Assembly: GCA_965603365.1 (NCBI GenBank)
Contig: CBFDCR010000004.1
Coordinates: 62,001-126,000 of the forward strand
Length of the DNA: 64,000 nucleotides
Origin: JAHELQ01 sp965603365
Lineage (GTDB): Bacteria > Acidobacteriota > Aminicenantia > UBA2199
Direction: 5' to 3'
Below are positions 28,330 through 35,485 of this stretch, one piece after another. Below the pieces are notes generated by a model. That model had not been told where the DNA came from. It made no database searches and saw only the letters and a list, made by a program, of their open reading frames with translations. Within the stretch, counting starts at the first letter, position 1; each line of letters begins with the position of its first letter. Made by a program: the position numbers and the translations under genes.

Positions 28330-28966
28330 ATTTTTCTTTTTAAGAAAAATCGCCAAACTCTTCATGCTGACCATCATCAAAACCTGCCGAATCGCCATCC
28401 GGGGGGAAGAGAGGGTAGACCCACTCAAAGCGCGAAACCGTCCCATCATCTACATCTTCTGGCACCGCCACATCTTCTTTACCATCTGTCAATTCAGGAA
28501 TACGGGAGCCAGTCCCCTCATCTCCCTCTCCCGGGACGGCGAAATTGTCTCCCAGATTGCCGAAGAATTCGGTATGAAGCCCATCCGGGGGTCGTCATCA
28601 CGGGGGGGCATGCGGGCCTTTTTGACACTCTTAAATACCATCAAAGACCAGAATGCCGAAATCTTAATCACCGCCGACGGCCCCAAAGGCCCGGCCGGGG
28701 AGTTGAAAGACGGTACGGTGGTGCTGGCTAAAAAAAGCAAGGCCGTAATTGTACCCATCAGTTGGTATGCCAGCCGAGTCAAGATTTTAGAGAAGACCTG
28801 GGACCGCTTTATCGTGCCCCGGCCATTCGGCAAAATTGTATTTGCCTACGGCGCCCCCTATCAGGTTGCCGACGAGCACTCGAAAAACAGCCTTGAGGCC
28901 GAAAAGCTCAACCTAAAAAAAATGCTGGACGAGCTGGAACAGGAAACGGAACGTTATTTAATATGA
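28307..28966 (+). CDS. DUF374 / lysophospholipid acyltransferase-like protein
   Basis: 219 residues. Resembles DUF374 proteins of the LPLAT superfamily: N-terminal hydrophobic helix, IYIFWHRHIFF (H-x-x-H-like active-site region), LISLSRDGEI and LITADGPKGPAGELKDG, then VVLAKKSKAVIVPISW. Likely transfers an acyl chain to a lipid A-type or phospholipid acceptor at the inner membrane. It starts inside the end of the regulator gene, so the two are translationally coupled; it converges on the beta-barrel gene, overlapping its end. Confidence 0.8.
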   Translation: MRFPRKIKFFFLRKIAKLFMLTIIKTCRIAIRGEERVDPLKARNRPIIYIFWHRHIFFTICQFRNTGASPLISLSRDGEIVSQIAEEFGMKPIRGSSSRGGMRAFLTLLNTIKDQNAEILITADGPKGPAGELKDGTVVLAKKSKAVIVPISWYASRVKILEKTWDRFIVPRPFGKIVFAYGAPYQVADEHSKNSLEAEKLNLKKMLDELEQETERYLI

Positions 28967-29580
28967 AATTCAAGCCCCAAAGAAAAGGCAGAGCCGACCA
29001 GTTCTCCCTCGCCGTATTCATCATAAAAATAGTATTCATCATAGTAGTAATAATCGGAATCCCCGGGATAGGAGTAGAACCGCATTTCGACGCGGACGAG
29101 AATGTTCTTCATTAACCTGATCTTGAGACCGGTATCAACGATGGCCGTGGTATCATCCGACTCACCCAGATCCTCAAAACGGGAGTAGCCGATACTGGAG
29201 ACCCCGAAGCCCAGGTATACCGCCAGCGGCAATTTCGGATAGAATCGGTACTCTCCGGTAAATCGAAAATTATAAAAATTAACGTCCCGCTGGGCCGAGA
29301 AGATCTCAAAGGTGGCCCTGGAATAATCGAATTCAAAATTCAGCAGCAGTTTCCGGTTAAAATTTATCAGGGTATAGCCGGCCCCCAGGGTAAAGCCCCA
29401 CTGGTTTTCCCTGTCGTAGGCATAATCAGGCCCCAGGGGGTTGATGTAAACCAATGAGCCCATAGAATAAAAATATATACTGTCAGGAGCCAGATACTTT
29501 ACCCGGGAACTCTTCGGGTATGCCGCAAGAGCCAACAGCCATAAAAGCGTTAAAACCGTCAGGCATCTCTTTGTCGCCAT
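28954..29580 (-). CDS. Predicted outer-membrane beta-barrel protein
   Basis: 208 residues; signal peptide MATKRCLTVLTLLWLLALAA. The mature part alternates polar and aromatic residues (WGFTLGAGYTLINFNRKLLL; FRFTGEYRFYPKLPLAVYLG) and ends FSLGLEFHIK, the pattern of an 8-stranded OmpA/OmpX-like barrel. Near the end is a Tyr/Asp-rich stretch (DYYYYDEYYFYDEYGEGE). GGAGGGC precedes the ATG at 29580; longer in-frame starts would overlap the TPR gene. Its 3' end overlaps the convergent acyltransferase gene by 13 bases. Confidence 0.75.
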   Translation of the reverse strand: MATKRCLTVLTLLWLLALAAYPKSSRVKYLAPDSIYFYSMGSLVYINPLGPDYAYDRENQWGFTLGAGYTLINFNRKLLLNFEFDYSRATFEIFSAQRDVNFYNFRFTGEYRFYPKLPLAVYLGFGVSSIGYSRFEDLGESDDTTAIVDTGLKIRLMKNILVRVEMRFYSYPGDSDYYYYDEYYFYDEYGEGELVGSAFSLGLEFHIK

Positions 29581-29635
29581 TTTGCCCTCCTCTGCTTCGT
29601 GACCCTCTGCCGGCAAGCGGTGTCGACACTGCCGG

Positions 29636-30580
29636 TCAATGGGAAGTTTTTTGGGCGGTTGGTAAAGTAGTGATCGACCTGGCTTGCTGAAGGACCTGGG
29701 CAGCCGGGCCGAGCCTCGTGCCGGTCCAGTTGCCGGTATATTCAACCTCATCTAGAACAATGGTAAAGTTACCGGCCATGTTGTCGGGACCGGTAAACCG
29801 GCCGTGATATTCCAGCAGAATATTCCGATAGACAAAGTGTACGTCCCGGCCATTGACCTCGTAATCGCCGATATTATCCTCGTCATCTCTAAAGAGGCCT
29901 CGGGTTTTGGTGCCGGTAAAAGTCAGAAAATCCTTGAAGGTTTCGTTTCCCAACCTCTCGTCGATGGCCCATCGGCCGCGGATATCGAACTCCTCTTTTT
30001 TTTCATCTTTCTTGCCGCCGCTCAACAGCAGGGCCGCCACCACGCCCAGTACAACGATACCGCCGACTACCAGCAGCACGGGAAATTTTTTTTTCTTCTT
30101 CGGCGCCGGCGCCTCGATGACCTTAGCTGGTTTCTTTTTCTCTTCCTTTACTTCGAGAACCGGCTTTCCCTCCTCTTTTGGGGCCAATCTCCGGACCTCT
30201 ACCTCGGCCCTGGCCTTGTCCATCCGGGCCTTAAAATCAAAATCCGCTTCCTCTTTGGCAAAGGCAGGATACGTTTCGAATACCTTCCGCAAATTCTCAT
30301 CGACCTTTTCGTCCTCCCCCACTGTATAGTATACCTTTGCCAGCAGATAAAAGGCCTCGGCCACATTCTTTTTCTGGGCCACGATGGCCCTGAGCTTGGC
30401 GATAAATTCACTCAACAGCTTGATCGACCCCTCATAATCTCCATCCTGGTAGAGACTCCTGGCCTTCAAAAGTTCATCTTCCTCCTGCTGGGCAAAGCCA
30501 AAATTGGCGGTGATGGAAAACCAGAGAAAGAAAAATAGAGCGATGATGCTTGCCTGTCTTATCAATTTTCCTGAAAACAT
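29636..30580 (-). CDS. Membrane protein with TPR-like N-terminal domain
   Basis: 314 residues; N-terminal hydrophobic signal (IIALFFFLWFSITANFGFA), then TPR-like helices (LLKARSLYQDGDYEGSIKLL; NVAEAFYLLAKVYYTVGEDE), a Lys/Pro/Glu linker, a transmembrane helix (FPVLLVVGGIVVLGVVAALL) and a beta-rich C-terminal part (RGRWAIDERLG ... YTGNWTGT) resembling a lipocalin-like repeat. AGGAGG is before the ATG, which overlaps the kinase stop by one base (TGATG). Probably works with the kinase upstream; function unknown. Confidence 0.75.
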   Translation of the reverse strand: MFSGKLIRQASIIALFFFLWFSITANFGFAQQEEDELLKARSLYQDGDYEGSIKLLSEFIAKLRAIVAQKKNVAEAFYLLAKVYYTVGEDEKVDENLRKVFETYPAFAKEEADFDFKARMDKARAEVEVRRLAPKEEGKPVLEVKEEKKKPAKVIEAPAPKKKKKFPVLLVVGGIVVLGVVAALLLSGGKKDEKKEEFDIRGRWAIDERLGNETFKDFLTFTGTKTRGLFRDDEDNIGDYEVNGRDVHFVYRNILLEYHGRFTGPDNMAGNFTIVLDEVEYTGNWTGTRLGPAAQVLQQARSITTLPTAQKTSH

Positions 30581-32379
30581 CAGATAGACCTCCTATTTAA
30601 TATTATTTTGCCTGCAAACGTCCCCACCCGATACAGGAGGCGCCAGTTCTCCACTTTGACGGGCTGGCCCTGCTCATCTCTGGGGGCGGCAAGGGTAATG
30701 TCGTTCACTTTATCTAAAATCATCTTCAAAACCCTCTGTCTATTTAACTTCGGTACAACTTTAAGCCTTGGGTGGCTGAACCGTTTGAGCCCCAGGTTTC
30801 CCTTTTCATCGATTGAGAAATTGAAGCTTACCGGCCCCATTACCTTCACCCCCGACGGTAAGTCGGGGATAACGATTCGTTCCATCTTCTTATGGTAACC
30901 GGTGCTTAACTCCCTGGGCAGGTTAATCAGGTTGATCGTCCGGATGTCGGGGGTATGCCTGGTTACGGGGGGTCCCACCTTCTTTTTGGGGGGCGGCTTG
31001 ACCGGGGTTTTACCGACCTGCTCGTCCCTCTTTTGGGTTTTTGCCTCCGCCTCCTTTTTCAACACTTCACCTTCCAGGAGTTCCAGTTCATCGCTCTTCT
31101 GAATCCGCTCCGCCTTCTCAATATTGTCTAAAGCCCCCCGATAATCGCCCTTCCCGGATTGTTTCCGGGCGGTCTCCACATAGCCATCGTATGCCTTCTG
31201 CTCCGCAGCCGTCAACGCTGTCTTTTGCCCCGAAGTAATACTCTCTCCAGGATCAGGTTTTCTGTTTTTTATCTCGGTGGGTTCCGGTTTCCCATCCTGA
31301 ACCTTACTCAACCTTTCCTCCACCGGGGGTTCCGTTTGTTTCTCCTCTTTACTACTGCCGCCGCTGGTGAATTGGATCACCCAGAACACCACCACCACCG
31401 CCAGCACAAAGGCCGCCACTCCCAGGATTCGAGCCATCCGGGAAACGCCGGTTCCCTCCGTCTTCTTTAACGTGGGGATGGTCACCACGGCTTCGGCATC
31501 CCGATCTTTTCTTTTGGGTCGCTCTTTTACCGCAGCCTCTTTTTTCCCCCGCATTTTAGTTTGAAAGTCCTCAATCACCGGGATCAACTTCCCGGCACTC
31601 TGAACCCGGTTGGCCCGGTCCTTGGCCATCATTTTGTCAATTAAGGGCTGGTATTGAGACAGCGGAGACGGCAGCCGGGGAATTGGCTCATTCAGGTGTT
31701 TTACGGCAACCGCGATGTAGTCGGAGGCCCGGTAGGGCACTTCCCCCATTAGCATCTCATAAAACACGACCCCAAGGCTGTAGAGATCGGCCCGGCCGTC
31801 GATATCCTGACCCCGGATCTGCTCGGGGCTCATGTAGTGGGGCGTGCCCACTGACATGCCGGTGCGGGTCAATTGAGTGGTGGCATCGAGGGCCTTGGCA
31901 ATACCGAAATCCACCAGAACCGGCGTGCCGTCATGCCGGAACATGATATTGTCAGGCTTGATATCCCGGTGAATAAAGCCTCTTTTGTGGGCATACTCCA
32001 GGGCGCCGCCCACCTTTTTTATGATATCCAAAGAAGCGGCGAAGTCACCCTGCCATAATCCCCGCTTGTTCCGGGAACTCTCGTTAATCATGTCCTTCAG
32101 GGTGCCATCTAAGTACTCCATCACCATATAGTAATGCTGCCCCACCTTGCCCACATCGTAGATGGTCACGATGTGGGGATGGATGAGATTGGCCGCGGTC
32201 TCGGCTTCCTTTAAAAACCGCCGGGCAAAATCTTTATCCTTCAACAACAGCGGCTCCAGCACCTTGATGGCCACCTTGCGCTTCAGCTTCTCCTGAACGC
32301 CGAAGTACACTTTGGCCATGCCGCCTTCACCGAGCGTTCGTTCGATCCGATATCCAGGTATTTCAGGCACTTCTTCCAT
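30580..32379 (-). CDS. Membrane-anchored serine/threonine protein kinase
   Basis: 599 residues. Kinase domain about 10-275: glycine loop LGEGGMAKVYFG, VAIKVLEPL, catalytic loop HRDIKPDNIM with HRD at 137-139, DFGIAKA and GTPHYMSPEQ. Then a basic linker, one transmembrane helix (ILGVAAFVLAVVVVFWVIQF) near 320-345, a TPR/coiled-coil part (GDYRGALDNIEKAERIQ), and a C-terminal TonB-like domain (PVSFNFSIDEKGNLGLKRFS). The start at 32379 is used because a promoter occupies 32418-32446. It heads the kinase-TPR-barrel unit. Confidence 0.88.
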   Translation of the reverse strand: MEEVPEIPGYRIERTLGEGGMAKVYFGVQEKLKRKVAIKVLEPLLLKDKDFARRFLKEAETAANLIHPHIVTIYDVGKVGQHYYMVMEYLDGTLKDMINESSRNKRGLWQGDFAASLDIIKKVGGALEYAHKRGFIHRDIKPDNIMFRHDGTPVLVDFGIAKALDATTQLTRTGMSVGTPHYMSPEQIRGQDIDGRADLYSLGVVFYEMLMGEVPYRASDYIAVAVKHLNEPIPRLPSPLSQYQPLIDKMMAKDRANRVQSAGKLIPVIEDFQTKMRGKKEAAVKERPKRKDRDAEAVVTIPTLKKTEGTGVSRMARILGVAAFVLAVVVVFWVIQFTSGGSSKEEKQTEPPVEERLSKVQDGKPEPTEIKNRKPDPGESITSGQKTALTAAEQKAYDGYVETARKQSGKGDYRGALDNIEKAERIQKSDELELLEGEVLKKEAEAKTQKRDEQVGKTPVKPPPKKKVGPPVTRHTPDIRTINLINLPRELSTGYHKKMERIVIPDLPSGVKVMGPVSFNFSIDEKGNLGLKRFSHPRLKVVPKLNRQRVLKMILDKVNDITLAAPRDEQGQPVKVENWRLLYRVGTFAGKIILNRRSI

Positions 32380-32417
32380 AGCATTTCCAGTACAACTATA
32401 AAATGTATTCCATACCA

Positions 32418-32446
32418 ATACTATCTATTTCTCCCAAAAAAGTCAA
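32418..32446 (-). promoter_or_regulatory. Promoter of the kinase operon
   Basis: Minus strand: TTGACT (32446-32441), 17-base spacer, TAGTAT (32423-32418). Confidence 0.65.
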
Positions 32447-32510
32447 TGTTTCAGAAAAAAAATTTTCAGCCGGACGATTTAAAGAATTAGGGTAGAATCC
32501 TCTCAAAACC

Positions 32511-32539
32511 TTGAATTCCCCTGTTAAATAGGCTATAAT
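32511..32539 (+). promoter_or_regulatory. Promoter of the ferritin-like gene
   Basis: TTGAAT (32511-32516), 17-base spacer, consensus TATAAT (32534-32539), followed by GAGGAGG and the ATG at 32565. Confidence 0.75.
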
Positions 32540-32564
32540 TCCGTTTCATAGAGGAGGACAGCGT

Positions 32565-33017
32565 ATGGACCTAAAAAAGTTTAACGAAATTATCGATTAT
32601 GCCATTGAGCGTGAGCACGAAGCCATCAAATTCTACCAGGATTTGCAAAACATGGCCAAATTTAACGCCCAGAAAGACTTACTGAAACAATTTGAAAATA
32701 TGGAACGGGGACATGTGGATATCCTGGAAAGGATCCGCAGCACCGACTTTGAGGACATCAAGGTTCCCCAGGTGACAGACCTGATGATCAGCAGCTACGT
32801 GGTGGGCAGCAAACCCACTGCCGAAATGACCTACCAGGATATCATCACCATTGCCATGAAAAAAGAACAGGCCGCTCACGACTTATACACGGATATGGCC
32901 AGCAAGGTAGAAAATGACGACGTCAAATCACTGTTTTTAAGACTATCGGCCGAAGAGGCCAAACATAAACTGCATTTTGAGACGATCTACGACACGGAAA
33001 TTCTAAAGGACAATTAA
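32565..33017 (+). CDS. Ferritin-like diiron protein (rubrerythrin-type, no rubredoxin domain)
   Basis: 150 residues forming a four-helix bundle. Iron ligand pattern: Glu in EREHEAIKFYQ, ExxH in MERGHVDIL, Glu in KKEQAAHDLYTDM, ExxH in AEEAKHKLHFE. The C-terminal rubredoxin Cys4 of true rubrerythrins is absent. Such proteins in anaerobes handle peroxide or iron. Single-gene unit with a strong promoter; its stop is one base from the stop of the convergent chalcone-isomerase-like gene. Confidence 0.85.
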   Translation: MDLKKFNEIIDYAIEREHEAIKFYQDLQNMAKFNAQKDLLKQFENMERGHVDILERIRSTDFEDIKVPQVTDLMISSYVVGSKPTAEMTYQDIITIAMKKEQAAHDLYTDMASKVENDDVKSLFLRLSAEEAKHKLHFETIYDTEILKDN

Positions 33018-33018
33018 A

Positions 33019-33585
33019 TCATTCGATTCCCAGCAGATCTTCTTTAAACCCTTCACCGGGGCCGGGCTCCGGCCCGATCCAGCAGGCAAATAAGGCATCG
33101 GCAAAGGCTTTGCCCGGAATTGTCCCTTTTATCTTCCCTTTGACCTTCACCTTCGTGCCTTTTTCCGGTAGATACGAAAACACGATCTGTTCGCCATCCT
33201 TCACATCTTCCATATAGGCACACAGGGTATCAAATTGTTTTTTCAATTCCGGGGAGTATTTGGGGGTATTGTCCTCCAGGCCCTCGATCCAGGCATCATT
33301 AATTTTGCCTGCCCCCACACCTCGGACAAAATGCATGATGACGTGACGGGGTTGATCCGCGGCCAGTATTTTTTTGGCGCTCTTCTCCTTGGCCGGCAGG
33401 TAGAGGCCGGCCACGTAGACCTTAAAAATAATCTTCTTACGCAGCGCCATGCCGTTAAGTACCAGTTTCTGACCCTCAACCTCGAGGGCATCGGACATGG
33501 TGACACCTTTAAAAGTGGCAGCAGAAAGATCAATCACCGGCCAAACCATCACGGCCATTACCAAAACTACAACTAATTTACGCAT
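33019..33585 (-). CDS. Secreted chalcone-isomerase-like domain protein
   Basis: 188 residues; signal peptide MRKLVVVLVMAVMVWPVIDL. The mature part matches the bacterial chalcone-isomerase-like family (Chalcone_3): LVLNGMALRKKIIFKVYVAG, LYLPAKEKSAKKILAADQPR, and ALFACWIGPEPG at the end. In bacteria these are periplasmic or membrane-associated, probably fatty-acid binding rather than flavonoid isomerases. GGAGG lies before the ATG, with a TTGACA promoter further up. Confidence 0.85.
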   Translation of the reverse strand: MRKLVVVLVMAVMVWPVIDLSAATFKGVTMSDALEVEGQKLVLNGMALRKKIIFKVYVAGLYLPAKEKSAKKILAADQPRHVIMHFVRGVGAGKINDAWIEGLEDNTPKYSPELKKQFDTLCAYMEDVKDGEQIVFSYLPEKGTKVKVKGKIKGTIPGKAFADALFACWIGPEPGPGEGFKEDLLGIE

Positions 33586-33639
33586 TATTCCTCCTTTAAC
33601 CTTTAAACACGTTAATCAGATGAAATCTATAAAAACATT

Positions 33640-33668
33640 AGTTTATTATGTTGTGAAAAATATGTCAA
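33640..33668 (-). promoter_or_regulatory. Promoter of the chalcone-isomerase-like gene
   Basis: Minus strand: consensus TTGACA (33668-33663), 17-base spacer, TAAACT (33645-33640). Confidence 0.6.
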
Positions 33669-33738
33669 CCAATTTGGACATTTTCAGGAGTATAAATAAA
33701 AAAATAGAGAAAAATATGGATCAATTCAAATATTGGAG

Positions 33739-33767
33739 TTGAAATAGGTCTGATATTTGTTTATAAT
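33739..33767 (+). promoter_or_regulatory. Promoter of the 33802 peptide gene
   Basis: TTGAAA (33739-33744), 17-base spacer, TATAAT (33762-33767), then AAGGAGG and the ATG at 33802. Confidence 0.75.
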
Positions 33768-33801
33768 GTCCCCGGAGCTAAGGCAATAAAAGGAGGTAAA
33801 A

Positions 33802-34008
33802 ATGTCCAAAAAAATGAGATTAAACCTGGGAAATCTCCAGGTACAGAGTTTTGTGACCTCTCTGAATCGGGACGAAAAGGGAAATGTAGTGGGAGGCGAG
33901 GATTCCGACTGCGGTACCTGTATTGTGAACACCTGTCCCGGATGTACGGATTGGGTGTGCGGCTTTACCCAACGGCCCACCGGCGATCCCTGCAAAGTCT
34001 GCGATTAG
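33802..34008 (+). CDS. Cys-rich RiPP precursor-like peptide with pinensin-type leader
   Basis: 68 residues. The leader KKMRLNLGNLQVQSFVTSL matches the LxLxLxxLxVxSF pattern of class I lanthipeptide (pinensin-like) leaders and ends at VVGG. The putative core of about 36 residues has seven Cys (DCGTC, NTCPGC, WVC, PCKVC) and six Ser/Thr, enough for several thioether rings. AAGGAGG and a near-consensus promoter precede it. No modification enzyme lies directly beside it; LanC is 9 kb away. Disulfide-rich secreted peptide is an alternative reading. Confidence 0.65.
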   Translation: MSKKMRLNLGNLQVQSFVTSLNRDEKGNVVGGEDSDCGTCIVNTCPGCTDWVCGFTQRPTGDPCKVCD

Positions 34009-34149
34009 CAAAATTTTATAATTCTCTCTTCAGTTTTAAACTTAAACGGGTGGCTATCTTTTCCAGGAGGTAGAACTTTAATCAAAAAAAGGCAATAGTG
34101 TGGGGCAATTATAAATCTGTGAATTTTTAGCAAAAAAAAGCAAAATTTG

Positions 34150-34178
34150 TTGAAATAGCCACCGCTTTCCGCTAAAAT
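34150..34178 (+). promoter_or_regulatory. Promoter of the DUF2061/APS-kinase-like gene
   Basis: TTGAAA (34150-34155), 17-base spacer, TAAAAT (34173-34178), 46 bases before the GTG start. The -35 overlaps one arm of a 9-bp inverted repeat (GGTGGCTAT at 34049, ATAGCCACC at 34155). Confidence 0.6.
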
Positions 34179-34224
34179 AAAGCTTTTATGATCAGACGAT
34201 TATAACTATATTGGTTAAAACGAC

Positions 34225-34944
34225 GTGTTTAAAGAAAGCAAAATCAGATCCATTGTAAAGTCCATCTCCTGGCGCTTCTGGGCGACCGTTACCACCATGG
34301 CCCTGGTACTCATATTTACCAAAAAAGTGGAATTGGCCCTCTCGATCGGTGCCTTTGAGGTCATCCTGAAATTGATTGTCTACTTTTTCCACGAACGGGT
34401 CTGGGACAGGTTAAAGTTTGGGCGCCATGAGATCAAACCCTTTGTCCTGTGGTTCACCGGTCTATCCGGGTCCGGGAAACGCCGGATATCCCAGGCCGTG
34501 TACGACCAATTGAACCGGAATGGCTTGAAAATCGAGTATCTACACGGCGAATCGATCCGGGAACTGTTTCCCCACACCGGCTTCTCACGGGAGGAACGCA
34601 TCGAGAACTACGAGCGGGTGGGCCACCTGGCCAGCAAATTGGAAAAATACGGCATATTCGTCATCGCCTCGTTTGAATCGCCCTTCAAGGAGGGGCGAAA
34701 CTTTATCCGCCGACTCTGCCAGAACTACATCGAAGTTTACGTCTCTACCCCCCTGGAACACTGCGAAGCCCGGGATAAAAAGGGCCTATATGCCGCTGCC
34801 CGTAAAGGTGAAATCCGCAACATGCCGGGGGTGGATATTCCTTACGAAAAGCCGGAAAGCCCAGATGTCGAAGTGAACCTCACCAAAATGACGACTCCCC
34901 AGGCGGCAGACCGGGTCATGCAGCACATCAAAAAGTATATCTAA
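34225..34944 (+). CDS. DUF2061 membrane domain fused to APS-kinase-like domain with altered P-loop
   Basis: 239 residues, GTG start. Residues 1-60 form a DUF2061 domain with two membrane helices (RSIVKSISWRFWATVTTMAL). From about 72 an adenylylsulfate-kinase-like domain follows: FTGLSGSGKRR (79-87), then HGESIRELFPHTGFSREERI, IFVIASFESPFKEGRN and YIEVYVSTPLEHCEARDKKG. In real APS kinase these read GLSGSGKST, DGDNVR and FISPYR; the P-loop Ser/Thr is Arg86 and the conserved Asp is replaced. Likely a changed or lost activity. No sulfate-assimilation genes are near. Confidence 0.8.
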   Translation: MFKESKIRSIVKSISWRFWATVTTMALVLIFTKKVELALSIGAFEVILKLIVYFFHERVWDRLKFGRHEIKPFVLWFTGLSGSGKRRISQAVYDQLNRNGLKIEYLHGESIRELFPHTGFSREERIENYERVGHLASKLEKYGIFVIASFESPFKEGRNFIRRLCQNYIEVYVSTPLEHCEARDKKGLYAAARKGEIRNMPGVDIPYEKPESPDVEVNLTKMTTPQAADRVMQHIKKYI

Positions 34945-35051
34945 AAAAAACCTATTAGAAAGCCGGAAGGGAACAGACCGATTTTTTCTTCACCTCAAGT
35001 CTTGCCGCCGGCCGGATGGGGACCGGCATTGCCGTAACGGATAAAATGGTC

Positions 35052-35241
35052 GTCTCAGTTATACTGCAAGGTGGATCAGTGATAATGTAACATGGATCAG
35101 TCTTATTGTAAGGTGGATCAGTTATAGTGTACGATGGATCAGTGATAGTGTACCGTAGATCAGTGACATTGTACCGTGGATTAGTGATAATGTACGGTGG
35201 ATCAGTTATGATGTAAGTGGTCTCACTCTCAATGTAAGATT
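35052..35241 (-). repeat. 21-bp tandem repeat array, nine units
   Basis: Units of the form GATCAGTGATAATGTACCGTG begin at 35074, 35095, 35116, 35137, 35158, 35179 and 35200, exactly 21 bases apart, with a degenerate unit at each end. The units are the inverted form of those in the next array. Confidence 0.9.
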
Positions 35242-35246
35242 ACATT
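35231..35246. repeat. Palindromic centre of the two arrays
   Basis: AATGTAA, GA, TTACATT: a perfect 7-bp inverted repeat with two central bases exactly at the junction where the orientation of the 21-bp units flips. Confidence 0.75.
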
Positions 35247-35452
35247 ATTGTTGAGGATAGGTGCAGTGTCGTTGAGTGATGGTACAGTATGATTGAGACA
35301 TGGTACAGTGTGACTGAAAAGAGGTACAGTATCGTTGAGAAACGGTACAGTGTCGTTGAGTGGTGGTACAGTGTGGTTGAGGAATGGTACGGTGTCGTTG
35401 AGAAGTGGTGCAGTGTCGTTGAGGAAGGGTGCAGTGTCACTGAGATGTGTTT
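35243..35452 (+). repeat. 21-bp tandem repeat array, ten units, opposite orientation
   Basis: Consensus CAGTGTCGTTGAGnnnnGGTA. Units begin at 35243, 35264, 35285, 35306, 35327, 35348, 35369, 35390, 35411 and 35432. A conserved block of about 17 bases alternates with a variable tetranucleotide (TGAT, ACAT, AAAC, TGGT, GAAT and so on). It ends 34 bases from the hsdM stop. The remainder of the 540-base gap 34945-35485 holds no recognisable gene. Confidence 0.9.
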
Positions 35453-35485
35453 GGGGATGAGGGGGGAGGGGAAAGCCGGGGGGGA

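Noticed and set aside
32380..32418. Longer start of the Ser/Thr kinase at 32418
   Set aside because: It would lie inside the predicted -10 element of its own promoter.
34049..34163. Riboswitch between the Cys-rich peptide and the APS-kinase-like gene
   Set aside because: Only a 9-bp inverted repeat 97 bases apart that overlaps the promoter; no recognisable riboswitch core.
35052..35452. CRISPR array
   Set aside because: Units are contiguous 21-mers with only four variable bases, run in two opposing orientations and have no cas genes.
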